DNA from: Thermosynechococcus sp.
GTDB lineage: Bacteria > Cyanobacteriota > Cyanobacteriia > Thermosynechococcales > Thermosynechococcaceae
Length of the DNA stretch: 64,000 nt
Direction: 5' to 3'
Assembly (NCBI RefSeq): GCF_025999095.1
Contig: NZ_AP024678.1
Coordinates: 1,085,527 to 1,149,526, forward strand
How positions within the stretch are numbered: position 1 is the stretch's first letter; each line of letters opens with the position of its first letter. Both the position numbers and the translations under genes were made by a program. The notes under the pieces are model-generated. The model was not told where the DNA came from. It searched no databases and worked only from the letters and a program-made list of their open reading frames with translations. Positions 8,435-17,914 of the stretch are shown here, piece after piece.

Positions 8435-8653
8435 CCAAGCCACCGCCAGCGCCTCACTGAGCCATTGGCGGGTTTTTTGATCCAGTAGATCATCCTCTGC
8501 AAGTACCCATTCCTGAACCTGTGCCAGAGTGTGGCCCTGGGCACGGCAAATCGTAATCACGCCGGCGATCGCTGATGCCACTAGATCACCATTGACGGGG
8601 TGCTGGCTGAGGGCTGTCATTTCTTCGAGCGTCCGAGGAATGGGATAATGCAT
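8384..8653 (-). CDS. Conserved hypothetical cyanobacterial protein
   Basis: Small 89-residue protein with no function I recognise. I chose the ATG at 8653, giving [12 protein letters not shown]; the frame stays open upstream to 8746 but that extension covers the probable promoter gap. Visible features are an alanine-rich helix ([18 protein letters not shown]) and the acidic [19 protein letters not shown]. The gene is convergent with ruvC and its last 51 bases overlap the end of ruvC, which is unusual and would constrain both sequences. Confidence 0.6.
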   Translation of the reverse strand: MHYPIPRTLEEMTALSQHPVNGDLVASAIAGVITICRAQGHTLAQVQEWVLAEDDLLDQKTRQWLSEALAVAWSSVDALTVTSSSEGDR

Positions 8654-8679
8654 AGGGCAACAGGGCAATTCTGAGAAAT

Positions 8680-8726
8680 CGTAAACTCTCTTAACTCTTA
8701 AACTGTTTAGTACAGTGAAGTTTACG
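8680..8726. promoter_or_regulatory. 8-bp inverted repeat in a divergent promoter gap
   Basis: The 120-base gap between the small minus-strand gene and the cyclase gene contains CGTAAACT at 8680-8687 and its exact reverse complement AGTTTACG at 8719-8726, 31 bases apart. The gap is AT-richer than its surroundings. A protein-binding site or two half-sites for a regulator is possible; no known motif is recognised. Confidence 0.3.
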
Positions 8727-8773
8727 CCAAATTGTGCCGTTGTCAAGCTCCTTAGTGGACTTCATAAAGCAAA

Positions 8774-10819
8774 ATGCAACAACTGTTATACCTTGAGGTG
8801 CCCACTCCCCATACCGCAGCGGTCATTCACTGGCTGCACCACACCTTTGCACCCCCCCTGGGCACCATTGCGCCAAAACCCACTGGGGGATGTTGGCAGG
8901 TTCCTGAAACCGCAACGGAACTCGCCATTTTCCTGTGGAGCTTACAGCGAACCACCTACCTCAAGGTGATGCGCTGGGGAGAGCGGCCTTTCCCCCAAGA
9001 GCGTGCCTGTATCCAACACCTTCAGCGGGAGCTGCGTTTGGCCTTCCCCCTCCAGGCCGAGGAGCCGCCCCCTTGGCCGGCTGGTCAGAGCATTTTTGAG
9101 GCCTTGGCCGATCGCTACCCCTTGACGGTGAAATACTTTCAACGTATGCCCCAGGGGGAAGCAGATCTAGAGCGCGTCTATTGGTGGGAGCAACGCTGGC
9201 GCCAAGGTATCCAACAGCCTACCCCCCCTGTCCCTGTTGTGCACCGGGTAACAACCCCCTGTGAACCCCCTACCTATGACCTGGTTTATGTGGGGGGTGC
9301 CTTGGGGATTGTCCATGCAGCGGTGATGGCGCAGTTAGGGCATCGGGTTCTAGTCATTGAGCGGCTACCCTTTGGCCGCATGAATCGGGAGTGGAATATC
9401 TCCCGCCTAGAATTTCAGAGCCTGATTGATCTGGGGCTATTTACCACCGTGGAGTTTGAAAGCCTGATTGCCCGCGAGTACCGCGATGGCTTTAACAAGT
9501 TCTTTGATGCCACCAGCCCTGTCCATTGTCGAGCACCAGTACTGCACACCCCAACGGTTCTTAACATTGCCCTCGACTCGGCCAAATTCCTGCATCTGTG
9601 TGGTGAGAAACTGCGCCAAGCGGGCGGCGAAATTTGGGACTGGACGGAATTTGAGACAGCCACAATTCATCCCAATGGTGTGATTCTGCAAGCACGGCAC
9701 CGTCAAAGTCAAGAACCCCGGCGGGCGATCGCTCGCGTCCTCATTGATGCCATGGGTACTGCCTCGCCAATTGCCCGGCAACTGAACGGTGGTCGTGCCT
9801 ATGATAGCGTTTGTCCAACGGTGGGGGCGATTGTTAAGGGTATTGCCCCGGAAGTGTGGGACGGGAATTATGGCGATGTGCTCTTTAGCCACGGCGATAT
9901 TTCGCGAGGACGGCAACTCATTTGGGAGCTGTTTCCGGGGTCAGGGGAAGAGCGCACCATTTACCTGTTTCACTATCACCATATTCGCCGCGAGTTTCCC
10001 GGCTCTCTATTAGAACTCTACGAAGATTTCTTTACAATCTTGCCGGAGTACCGCCGCTGCGATTTAGATCAACTGACTTGGGTGAAGCCGACGTTTGGTT
10101 ACATCCCCGGCTACTTTAGCTACCACCGCAGCGATCGCGCCGTGGCCTTTGATCGCGTCTTGGCCATTGGCGATGCCGCCTCACTGCAATCTCCTTTAGT
10201 ATTCACCGGTTTTGGCTCGCTGGTGCGCAACCTGCCACGCTTGACGGATCTGCTGGATACTGCCCTGCGTCATGACCTTGTGCAACAGCCCTTCCTCAAC
10301 CAAATTCGCGCCTATCAGAGCAATACCGCGGTGACGTGGCTCTTTTCGCGGGGCATGATGGTGCCCAGCGATCGCCCCCTGCCCCCCGAGCGGGTCAATG
10401 CCATGCTCAACACCTTTTTTGGCATCCTCGGGCAGGAATCTCCGGAATTGGCCGATCGCTTTATCAAAGACCGTGCTGGCTGGCTACCCTTTAACCGTAT
10501 GGCCCTGCGAGCTGCTTGGCAAAACCCCTACCTCCTCTGGTGGATCTACGAAATGGTGGGGCCTTGGGATCTGCTGCGCTGGCTGCAAAGCTACCTTAGT
10601 TTTAGCTTGGATGCCCTGTACCATGCCCTCTTTGGCTTCTGGCTGCCCCCCTTGATCCGCCGTTGTCAACCCTGGCTAGAATCCTTGGCACCACAACTTT
10701 GGTTTTGGCTCTTGGTGCAAAGCTATGCCCTGAGTTACTCTGTGGGGCAACCCCGCCTTGATCGTTCTTTGGCACTGCTGCCAACCCCTAGAGTTGATCA
10801 AGTCGTTTCCCCTCGCTAA
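8774..10819 (+). CDS. cruA: Lycopene cyclase of the CruA/CruP family
   Basis: FAD-containing carotenoid enzyme of 681 residues. CruA-type cyclases convert lycopene to gamma- or beta-carotene. A dinucleotide fold begins near residue 170 (YDLVYVGGALGIVHAA) with the acidic end of the second strand in VLVIERLPFGRMN; NREWNISRLEFQSLIDLG is the family signature. Later motifs are IWELFPGSGEERTIYLFHY and VLAIGDAASLQSPLVFTG. The first 160 residues are an extra N-terminal region. CruP proteins usually read differently around the GSCARGF block, so CruA is favoured, but the paralogue choice is an inference. The gene is followed at once by another plus-strand gene. Confidence 0.75.
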   Translation: MQQLLYLEVPTPHTAAVIHWLHHTFAPPLGTIAPKPTGGCWQVPETATELAIFLWSLQRTTYLKVMRWGERPFPQERACIQHLQRELRLAFPLQAEEPPPWPAGQSIFEALADRYPLTVKYFQRMPQGEADLERVYWWEQRWRQGIQQPTPPVPVVHRVTTPCEPPTYDLVYVGGALGIVHAAVMAQLGHRVLVIERLPFGRMNREWNISRLEFQSLIDLGLFTTVEFESLIAREYRDGFNKFFDATSPVHCRAPVLHTPTVLNIALDSAKFLHLCGEKLRQAGGEIWDWTEFETATIHPNGVILQARHRQSQEPRRAIARVLIDAMGTASPIARQLNGGRAYDSVCPTVGAIVKGIAPEVWDGNYGDVLFSHGDISRGRQLIWELFPGSGEERTIYLFHYHHIRREFPGSLLELYEDFFTILPEYRRCDLDQLTWVKPTFGYIPGYFSYHRSDRAVAFDRVLAIGDAASLQSPLVFTGFGSLVRNLPRLTDLLDTALRHDLVQQPFLNQIRAYQSNTAVTWLFSRGMMVPSDRPLPPERVNAMLNTFFGILGQESPELADRFIKDRAGWLPFNRMALRAAWQNPYLLWWIYEMVGPWDLLRWLQSYLSFSLDALYHALFGFWLPPLIRRCQPWLESLAPQLWFWLLVQSYALSYSVGQPRLDRSLALLPTPRVDQVVSPR

Positions 10820-10853
10820 CCTTGGGAACAAAGGTGTTGCGGAGACCACCACG

Positions 10854-11273
10854 GTGAATGCAGCAGAGCAGGCAGTGACGGTGCAGATGGCCAGTAAATT
10901 GGGGGCGATCGTCCATCTCTTCAAACAGTGCAATCCGGATCTGCGGGCAGACCTGCACCCTTGGGCCGATGACCCCCACACCCGCAACTTGGTGGATCCC
11001 GATTCAATTGACATTGGCTTTCACCTGCCCGGTTGGAGTCGCCGCTGGCAAGCCCGCAGTTTGCTCCTGCAGATCCGCCTCTATTGCGATCCAGATTCTC
11101 CCCAACGGCGTGCCATTGGCCTAGAGATTGTGGGTTTTAGTTACATGAGCGAACAGTGGCGCTTCAGCAGTATTGGCCCTGGTGTTTTCAGCGGTAACAA
11201 TCTGCCTAGGGAAGACCTCCAGCAGCAACTGCGCTCCATCAGTCAAGAAATCCTTGCTGTGTTAAACACTTAA
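10854..11273 (+). CDS. Conserved hypothetical cyanobacterial protein
   Basis: Protein of about 139 residues with no recognised domain. The GTG at 10854 follows the cyclase stop by 34 bases; an ATG at 10887 (MASKLGAIVHLFKQ) is an alternative start. The body has HPWADDPHTRNLVDPDSID, the tryptophan-rich FHLPGWSRRWQARSLLLQI and FSYMSEQWRFSS. It looks like a soluble alpha/beta protein without a signal peptide. Position suggests co-transcription with the cyclase gene, but no role in carotenoid synthesis is shown. Confidence 0.65.
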   Translation: MNAAEQAVTVQMASKLGAIVHLFKQCNPDLRADLHPWADDPHTRNLVDPDSIDIGFHLPGWSRRWQARSLLLQIRLYCDPDSPQRRAIGLEIVGFSYMSEQWRFSSIGPGVFSGNNLPREDLQQQLRSISQEILAVLNT

Positions 11274-11364
11274 CCCTCTTTAGGGGGTCAGGGATGGGCC
11301 TCTGAAACAGGCAAGGCCGCAGGAAAGTCGCTAAACTAGGCCTGTGATAGAGTGCACAGGATTC

Positions 11365-11796
11365 ATGTTCTCCATGACGCCACTGCGCCTTTTTGTCTAT
11401 GGCACCCTCAAACCCGGCTATCCACCCCATGACCTCTTCTGTCGGCCTTGGCTAAGTGCCCATCAAGCGGCATTGGTGAGGGGCCGCCTTTATCACCTGC
11501 CGATGGGGTACCCCGGCCTAACGGCTGAGGACGGTTGGGTGCAGGGGGAGTTACTGCTCTTTGATGATCCACCTTCCAGCCTCTTGGCGCAGCTGGATGC
11601 CTTTGAAGGCTACAATCCCCACTTGTCTCCTGAGGTGAATGCCTACGAGCGCCAAGAAGTGTCAGTGTATGACTTGACCCATCAACCCTTGGGCACCGCA
11701 TGGGCCTACATCATGCGTCTTGAACGAGTGCGGCAGGTCAATGGCGAGTGGCTGCCGGAGGGGGTGTGGAATGGGCCTATAGATCTACGCGCCTAG
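11365..11796 (+). CDS. Gamma-glutamylcyclotransferase-family (AIG2-like) protein
   Basis: Small cytosolic protein of the gamma-glutamylcyclotransferase/AIG2 fold. The signature LFVYGTLKPGYP lies at the N-terminus, followed by GRLYHLPMGYPGL and LLAQLDAFEGYNP, in which the glutamate after DAF is the usual catalytic acid. ATGs at 11365 and 11374 both give plausible starts; I use the first. Members cyclise gamma-glutamyl-amino compounds or remove gamma-glutamyl-amine crosslinks; the substrate here cannot be told. It is convergent with aspS, with 9 bases between the stops. Confidence 0.85.
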   Translation: MFSMTPLRLFVYGTLKPGYPPHDLFCRPWLSAHQAALVRGRLYHLPMGYPGLTAEDGWVQGELLLFDDPPSSLLAQLDAFEGYNPHLSPEVNAYERQEVSVYDLTHQPLGTAWAYIMRLERVRQVNGEWLPEGVWNGPIDLRA

Positions 11797-11805
11797 GCTT
11801 TCATG

Positions 11806-13608
11806 TTAGCGCATGTTAGCGGTGGTTTTTGCTGGCTTGGCGGGCGTCACATGGAGTTCCTGGAGTTGCTGCGGTTCGACACTGCTGGGGGCGCCGGTGA
11901 GCAGACAGCGGGCCTGCTGGGTTTTGGGGAAAGCAATGGTGTCGCGAATGGAATCTTCACCGGCCAGGAGCATGACCAAACGATCTAAGCCATAGGCAAT
12001 GCCGCCGTGGGGCGGCGTACCAAATTCAAAGGCCTCCAAAAGGAAGCCAAATTTTTCTTGGGCAGTGGCTTCATCAATGCCGATGATTTCAAACACCTGC
12101 CGCTGCAATTCCGGCTGATAGATACGCAAACTGCCACCACCGACTTCATAGCCATTGAAGATGAGATCGTAGGCTTGGGCGCGGGCGGTTTTCAGATCCC
12201 CAAGGTCGTCAGGGTGAGGCGCCGTAAAGGGATGGTGCAGGGCCTCAAGGCGTTTTTCCTCGGCATTCCACTCAAACATGGGAAAATCCACCACCCACAG
12301 AAGATGGGTTGCCCTTGGATCAATGAGATTAAATTCACGGGCAATGCTCTGCCGCAGTCGATCCAGGGTCTTATTCACCGTGGCAGCGTCCCCTGCCCCA
12401 AAGAGAAGAAGATGCCCCGGCGCAGCGCCTGTGCGCTCTAGGAGCGTGGCTTTTTGCTCTGGAGAGAGGTTATCCTTAATCGCACCAATGGTATCAATCT
12501 CGCCGTTGTCGCGCACGCGAATGTAGGCTAGGCCCTTGGCGCCGGCAGTGGTGGCCTCTTGGAAGAGATCGCCGCCGGGTTTAATGCGCACATTGGAGAT
12601 GCGATCATTGCCATTGGGAATCGGCAAAATTTTCACGACACCCCCTTGGGCGATCGCCCCACTAAAGACTTTGAAACCAGAGTCCTTGAGAATATCGGAG
12701 ACATCCACCAGTTCAAGCCCGTAGCGGGTGTCGGGCTTGTCGGTACCGTAACGGTCCATGGCCTCTTGGTAACTGAGGCGGGGAAAGGGGCGCCGTAGGT
12801 CAATGCCCTTGACGGTTTTGAAAATGTGGCAAATCAGTGCTTCGTTGAGATCAAGGATTTCCTCTTGATCCATGAAGCTCATTTCCATGTCCAGTTGGGT
12901 AAATTCCGGCTGGCGATCGGCCCGCAAGTCCTCATCGCGAAAGCAGCGGGCAATTTGGTAGTAGCGATCGCACCCAGCCACCATCAGCAACTGCTTGAAC
13001 AACTGGGGGGATTGGGGCAGGGCAAACCATTCACCGGGGTTAACGCGACTGGGAACAAGGTAATCCCGGGCCCCCTCCGGGGTCGAACGGGTGAGAATGG
13101 GGGTCTCCACTTCGATAAAGCCTGCCTCATCCTCTAGAAACCGCCGCATGGCCTGGACAACCCGATGGCGTAATTGTAAGTTCCGTGCCATCCGTTCCCG
13201 CCGCAGGTCAAGGTAGCGGTAGCGCAGCCGCACTTCTTCGCGCACTTGCTCATTCTCGGTGCTGGAGATGGCAAAGGGGAGTTGTTGGCGCACCGGATTG
13301 AGCACCTCAATGTGATCGGCGTAGATCTCGATGTCGCCGGTGGCCAGTTTCGGGTTCACCGAATCCGCAGGGCGCTTGCGAACACGGCCAACAATTTTCA
13401 CCACATACTCACTGCGCAGGCGATCGGCTTGAGGGTAGGAGTCGGGAGTGCGCTGGGGATCACTGACAATTTGGACAATGCCGGAGCGATCGCGCAAATC
13501 AATAAAGATTACACCGCCATGATCGCGGCGCCGATCCACCCAACCGTAGAGGGTGACCGTTGTTCCGACATCCCTTAGCCGAACATCGCCACAGTAGTGT
13601 GTGCGCAT
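11806..13608 (-). CDS. aspS: Aspartyl-tRNA synthetase
   Basis: Class II aminoacyl-tRNA synthetase that charges tRNA-Asp, 600 residues. An N-terminal OB-fold anticodon domain ([20 protein letters not shown]) is followed by motif 2 ([18 protein letters not shown]), the bacterial GAD insert and motif 3 near the C-terminus ([13 protein letters not shown]). I chose the ATG giving [14 protein letters not shown], matching the family N-terminus; the frame is open 12 codons further but that part is not conserved. The bacterial-type insert shows it is the standard cyanobacterial enzyme. Confidence 0.97.
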   Translation of the reverse strand: MRTHYCGDVRLRDVGTTVTLYGWVDRRRDHGGVIFIDLRDRSGIVQIVSDPQRTPDSYPQADRLRSEYVVKIVGRVRKRPADSVNPKLATGDIEIYADHIEVLNPVRQQLPFAISSTENEQVREEVRLRYRYLDLRRERMARNLQLRHRVVQAMRRFLEDEAGFIEVETPILTRSTPEGARDYLVPSRVNPGEWFALPQSPQLFKQLLMVAGCDRYYQIARCFRDEDLRADRQPEFTQLDMEMSFMDQEEILDLNEALICHIFKTVKGIDLRRPFPRLSYQEAMDRYGTDKPDTRYGLELVDVSDILKDSGFKVFSGAIAQGGVVKILPIPNGNDRISNVRIKPGGDLFQEATTAGAKGLAYIRVRDNGEIDTIGAIKDNLSPEQKATLLERTGAAPGHLLLFGAGDAATVNKTLDRLRQSIAREFNLIDPRATHLLWVVDFPMFEWNAEEKRLEALHHPFTAPHPDDLGDLKTARAQAYDLIFNGYEVGGGSLRIYQPELQRQVFEIIGIDEATAQEKFGFLLEAFEFGTPPHGGIAYGLDRLVMLLAGEDSIRDTIAFPKTQQARCLLTGAPSSVEPQQLQELHVTPAKPAKTTANMR

Positions 13609-13873
13609 AGACCCCAATGATTTCTGAGTATGTTGGTAAAGCAAAGCCTTACTATTTTAGCGGTTCACTGTCCTACCGTTAGCGGGGCATATCCAAGGAA
13701 TCACAGGTTCCAGTGAGGAGTGTGCTTTAGAAATCGCAATAGAAGTTTACATAACTTCATGTGGATTCCCTAACTTTAGTTGCAGCTTCAGCAGATTCCT
13801 CCCCAACATCCAAGGGGCAACGTATGGTAGTAGATAGGCAAAATCTAAAGAAAACCTTAAAAGGAGGGCAAGT

Positions 13874-14110
13874 ATGACCCCCTCTCTCCTCCGTCAGTTC
13901 TGGCACTTTGTTGAGCAAGCACAGGTGGGACGATTGTTGAGTATGGATGATCACTCCCTACAGGGGTGGCTAGTGACGCAGTTTAGCGATGTTTATCCCC
14001 TGGAGCACCACCAACGCCATCATCTGGAACGCTACATTTCCTCGCGTCTTTCCCTAATCCGCGATGTGGTTAGCGACTGCACTCCCCGCAGCTTTAGCGA
14101 TCGCCCCTAG
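13874..14110 (+). CDS. Small conserved cyanobacterial hypothetical protein
   Basis: A 78-residue protein with a strong ribosome-binding site (AAAGGAGG, 7 bases before the ATG), which supports the start. Sequence includes LLRQFWHFVEQAQVGRLLSMDD, shown here only as the pattern FWxxVE and LLSMDD, then WLVTQFSDVYPLE and a histidine-rich HHQRHHLERYISSRLSLI. It is likely all-helical and soluble. The histidine cluster is striking but has no clear metal-site spacing. Function unknown. It stands alone between aspS and the channel gene with its own upstream region of 265 bases. Confidence 0.65.
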   Translation: MTPSLLRQFWHFVEQAQVGRLLSMDDHSLQGWLVTQFSDVYPLEHHQRHHLERYISSRLSLIRDVVSDCTPRSFSDRP

Positions 14111-14193
14111 GGAACCTGGAACCGGATCAAACCCTCAAAAAATGAGAGGATGCTTGTAGCACTGTTTGCCTTCAAGCAAGCTATTGGCAGTCG

Positions 14194-15942
14194 ATGATTA
14201 ACTTGCATCAACGATGGTGGCGGTGGGGAGCGATCGCCTTTTTGACCTTCTTTTTAGCCCTTCTCTCTCCGTGGCCGGGCCTGGCTCAACTCCCCCTACC
14301 GGCCATCAATCAAACCCCTGCAACTCCGTTGCCCCCTGGCGTCACTCGCATTGGTGAACTAGAAATTACCGATGTGCGTTTTGATGGCAACACGCTCTTT
14401 ACAATTGCTGCGCCGACAATTCGCGATCGCAGTAAACTCGGTGATGTCATGCCCGTTGAACTCCGGGCCGAGCTCATCCAGTCCAATCTCCGACGGGTAC
14501 TCCATAGTGCCCTTGAGGGCGATCGGCGATCGCCCGCGAGAGTAGATATTGGTGTTGCCCGCCTCCATAATGCTTTGGTGATTAGTGCTCGCATTGGCCA
14601 AGCGGAACGCACCACTCGCCTCCTGACGGTAACAGAGGCCGACAGCGACTACCATCAACTGCCCCCCGAAACCCTTGCCCAGCAGTGGCGAGACATTTTG
14701 CAGGAGCAGATGAACCAAGCGATTCAAGAACGCACCCATGCTGCCCTGATCAGGCAAATTGAGCAGGCTGTCTTGATTTTTTTCAAGGTGGGAGCAGGCA
14801 GTTTTGTCATTTTAATTGTACAGCGATTCTTAATCCGCCAACGCAAGCATCTGCAAGGGCAATTGGAGACAGCGACCACTCCAACTGCTGAACCCGAATG
14901 GGTTTTGCCGCTTCTACCCCACCTGCGACATCACTTTTTTCTCAAGCAGCGCATTAAACTCATTAGTCTTGTTCGCTATCTGCTGTTGTGGGTACAAGTG
15001 GCTCTCTGGCTGCTCGGCCTAGCAGCAATTCTGCGGCTCTTCCCCATGACTCGCGGGCTGAGTTCTCAAGTCTATGGCCTGCCGATTCTCTGGATGGTGG
15101 TCTGGTTTGGCACTGGGCTGCTGAATCAATTTGCCGATTTGGCCTTTGATCGCATTCGTGTCTTCTGGGAGCAAAATAATCTGCTCAAGTTTGCTGATAC
15201 CCAGCGCCAAACATTGCGGATTAGCACCACCATTGAAGTGATGCGGAGTTTGAAGACGGCAGTTATTTATTTAACGCGGCTGGTTGTGATTCTAAGTTCG
15301 CTGGGCATGCCTGTCTCATCCATTCTGGCTGTGGGGGGGTTTCTCGCCTTGGCTATTTCCCTTGGTTCCCAAAATTTGGTTAAGGATGTGATCAATGGCC
15401 TGTTAATTGTCTGGGAGGACCAATACGGCATTGGCGATGTGGTGGAAATTGAACCCTATTCAGGAATGGTAGAAAATCTCAACTTACGAATCACGCAACT
15501 GCGCAATGCCGAGGGGCATCTCATCACTATTCCCAATAGTATGATTACGAAGGTGGCCAACCTGACTCGGACTTGGTCACGGGTCAACCTAGAACTGTGG
15601 GTGGATATTGAAACCAATCCCGATCGCCTGCTGTCGTTGCTCAATGACCTAAGTATCCACTTTTACGAAGAACCGGAGTGGCAACTCAAGATGCTAGAGC
15701 GGCCAGAGGTCTTAGGAATTGATCAGATTACTGCCAGTGGCTTACTCGTGCGCATTTGGATTAAGACACAACCAGGTCAGCAGTGGCCAGTAGGGCGAGA
15801 GTTTCGCCGGCGTCTCCTCAACCTCATGGCTGCAGAGGGAATTGCCGTAGGTCGGCTACATCAACAGCTTCATTTGGCGCGCGATCGCAACGGCAGAAAC
15901 GACAACGCCGAAAATACCTATCCTTTCCCCTTGGAATCCTGA
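14194..15942 (+). CDS. MscS-family mechanosensitive ion channel
   Basis: Membrane channel of 582 residues related to MscS, which opens under membrane tension to release solutes. An N-terminal signal sequence (FLTFFLALLSPWPGLAQ) is followed by a periplasmic domain of about 150 residues, a membrane segment near 200 (AGSFVILIVQRFLI) and several further helices. The pore and beta-domain region is seen in FLALAISLGSQNLVKDVING and then GIGDVVEIEPYSGMVENL and ITIPNSMITKVANLTR. The large periplasmic N-terminal domain places it among the multi-domain MscS proteins common in cyanobacteria. The flavoprotein gene follows after two bases. Confidence 0.9.
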   Translation: MINLHQRWWRWGAIAFLTFFLALLSPWPGLAQLPLPAINQTPATPLPPGVTRIGELEITDVRFDGNTLFTIAAPTIRDRSKLGDVMPVELRAELIQSNLRRVLHSALEGDRRSPARVDIGVARLHNALVISARIGQAERTTRLLTVTEADSDYHQLPPETLAQQWRDILQEQMNQAIQERTHAALIRQIEQAVLIFFKVGAGSFVILIVQRFLIRQRKHLQGQLETATTPTAEPEWVLPLLPHLRHHFFLKQRIKLISLVRYLLLWVQVALWLLGLAAILRLFPMTRGLSSQVYGLPILWMVVWFGTGLLNQFADLAFDRIRVFWEQNNLLKFADTQRQTLRISTTIEVMRSLKTAVIYLTRLVVILSSLGMPVSSILAVGGFLALAISLGSQNLVKDVINGLLIVWEDQYGIGDVVEIEPYSGMVENLNLRITQLRNAEGHLITIPNSMITKVANLTRTWSRVNLELWVDIETNPDRLLSLLNDLSIHFYEEPEWQLKMLERPEVLGIDQITASGLLVRIWIKTQPGQQWPVGREFRRRLLNLMAAEGIAVGRLHQQLHLARDRNGRNDNAENTYPFPLES

Positions 15943-15944
15943 TC

Positions 15945-17219
15945 ATGGCTCGGCGCATTTTGGTTATCGGCGGTGGTGCCGCTGGATTTTTTGGGGCGAT
16001 CGCCTGTGCCACGGCTAATCCTCGCGATCGCGTCACTATTTTAGAAGCGGGGGCAGCGGTGCTTAGCAAGGTCCGCATCTCTGGTGGGGGTCGCTGCAAT
16101 GTCACCCACCACTGTTTTGATCCGGCGCGGTTGGTGCAACACTATCCCCGGGGTGGCAAGGCCCTACGGGGTGCCTTTAGTCGCTTCCAACCCCAAGATA
16201 CGATCGCTTGGTTTGAGGCGCGGGGAGTGAAGCTGAAAACTGAGGCCGATGGGCGGATCTTTCCTGTCACCGATGATTCAGAAACGATTATTGACTGCCT
16301 TGTGCAGGAAGCAATGGCCCTGGGCATTCGCATTTGTACCCGTGCAGCGGTCAAGGACATTGCCAAAGTGGGCAACCAGTTTCACGTCACGATTGCTCAG
16401 CAGACTCAACCCCTTGTGGGCGATCGCGTCCTTTTGACCACAGGCAGTAGTCCCCATGGCTATCGGTTGGCGGCGCAATTGGGACACACGATTATGCCGC
16501 CGGTCCCTTCGCTGTTTACGTTTCAAATTAATGACCCCCTCTTGCAGGAGCGCTCCGGCCTCAGTGTCCCAGCTGTGCAAGCTACCCTCAAACTGCCGCA
16601 GCAGCCCCTCTTGACGCAAACAGGCGCAATTCTCGTTACCCATTGGGGGTTCAGTGGCCCCGTGGTCTTAAAACTCTCGGCATGGGGAGCGCGTGCCTTG
16701 GCGGCTCACGACTATCGCGGCATCTTAGTGATCAACTGGCTCCCCCACCTATCGCTGCCGCAGATTCAAAGGGAGTTGGCAGTCTGTCGCAGCCATACCC
16801 CGAAGCGGGCGATCGCGAACCATTGTCCCTTTCCGCTGCCCCGTCCCCTCTGGAGCTACTGGACAACCACCCTCGGTATTCCCCCTGAGCAAACTTGGGC
16901 ACATTTGCGTAAAAAGCAACTGCTGGCACTGGCGGCGGTCTTACACCGAGGCACATTCGCGATCGCTGGCAAAGGCAGCTTCAAGGAGGAGTTTGTGACC
17001 TGCGGTGGGGTGGCTCTCAAGGAAGTGGACTTCAAGACAATGGCTAGCCGCTGCTGTGAGGGGCTATTCCTCGCCGGCGAAATTCTCGATATAGATGGTG
17101 TGACGGGGGGCTTTAACCTGCAAAGTGCGTGGACAACAGGCTGGATTGCCGGTCAGGGATTGGCAGGGAGGTCGACGGACACTCTTTCGGCGGCGGCTTC
17201 CACAGCCACACTCTCTTGA
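15945..17219 (+). CDS. BaiN/YhiN-family FAD-dependent oxidoreductase
   Basis: Flavoprotein of the HI0933/BaiN family, 424 residues. An N-terminal dinucleotide-binding fold (ILVIGGGAAGFFGAIA) is followed by the family signature ISGGGRCNVTHHCFDP, HWGFSGPVVLKLSAW and the C-terminal FAD motif GLFLAGEILDIDGVTGGFN. The ATG at 15945 follows the channel gene by two bases, and the longer frame upstream lies inside that gene. Physiological substrate unknown for cyanobacterial members. Its last 67 bases overlap the end of the convergent ccmO gene. Confidence 0.9.
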   Translation: MARRILVIGGGAAGFFGAIACATANPRDRVTILEAGAAVLSKVRISGGGRCNVTHHCFDPARLVQHYPRGGKALRGAFSRFQPQDTIAWFEARGVKLKTEADGRIFPVTDDSETIIDCLVQEAMALGIRICTRAAVKDIAKVGNQFHVTIAQQTQPLVGDRVLLTTGSSPHGYRLAAQLGHTIMPPVPSLFTFQINDPLLQERSGLSVPAVQATLKLPQQPLLTQTGAILVTHWGFSGPVVLKLSAWGARALAAHDYRGILVINWLPHLSLPQIQRELAVCRSHTPKRAIANHCPFPLPRPLWSYWTTTLGIPPEQTWAHLRKKQLLALAAVLHRGTFAIAGKGSFKEEFVTCGGVALKEVDFKTMASRCCEGLFLAGEILDIDGVTGGFNLQSAWTTGWIAGQGLAGRSTDTLSAAASTATLS

Positions 17220-17914
17220 GCCGCCCCTTGGAGGGCCAGGGGTTCGGTTTCTTTTTGCTTGAGGGTAAGGGGCAGACGCAGGGGTTGCAGTTCCCGTTGG
17301 AGGGCAGGGGCCAAGGGCAAGGATTGATCTAAATCCTCAAGGGGACGGGGCACCAACATCACCGCATGGAGTTCGCCAATGCGATCGGCTTCTGCCATTC
17401 CGGCCTCGAGGGCGATCGCAGTATTGGAGGCCGTACCGCGAATAATGGCCGTACACAGACCGGCGCCAATGGTTTCGTAGGCCGTCAGCATCACATCGGC
17501 TGCCTTGAGCATGGCATCGGCTGCCCCCACCATGGCTGGAAATCCCCGCGTTTCCAGAAGACCCACGGCATGGCTACTGAGGCGATGGCCGCGAGTTTTA
17601 GAAGCAATCTGCGCCAGGAGACTGCCGATGGGGAGAATTTTCTCTAGGTTGGGATCAGGCCGGGGAATCACTAACGTACTCAGTTCTTGACCAAATTGCT
17701 GCGCCCGCTCGGCACCCTCTGCCACTGCCAGGCGCACATCGGCAATTCGCCCGCGCACAATCGCGCTACAGTGGCCGCCGCCGATTTTTTCGTAGCCAAC
17801 AAGGAGGACATCGGAGGATTTGAGCATGTGATCGGCAATGCCAACGATCGCCGGAAAGCTCTGGGCTGAGACCAGTCCTAAGGCTAAATCCGTAAAGTCA
17901 TCCCGTCGCTCCAT
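17153..17914 (-). CDS. ccmO: Carboxysome shell protein CcmO (tandem BMC)
   Basis: Structural protein of the carboxysome, the shell-bounded compartment that concentrates CO2 around Rubisco. It has two bacterial-microcompartment domains in tandem: the first at about 10-95 (ALGLVSAQSFPAIVGIADHM, GGHCSAIVRGRIADV), the second at about 115-200 (AVGLLETRGFPAMVGAADAM, GAGLCTAIIRGTASNT). The double domain and the tail without further motifs fit CcmO rather than CcmK. It is the last gene of a cyAbrB-coaX-ccmO run, and coaX ends on the ccmO start. No other ccm genes lie in the window. Confidence 0.92.
   Translation of the reverse strand: MERRDDFTDLALGLVSAQSFPAIVGIADHMLKSSDVLLVGYEKIGGGHCSAIVRGRIADVRLAVAEGAERAQQFGQELSTLVIPRPDPNLEKILPIGSLLAQIASKTRGHRLSSHAVGLLETRGFPAMVGAADAMLKAADVMLTAYETIGAGLCTAIIRGTASNTAIALEAGMAEADRIGELHAVMLVPRPLEDLDQSLPLAPALQRELQPLRLPLTLKQKETEPLALQGAAQESVAVEAAAERVSVDLPANP

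Noticed and set aside
13246-13578. Plus-strand frames opposite aspS
   Set aside because: Shadows of the synthetase gene; no ribosome-binding sites or family resemblance.
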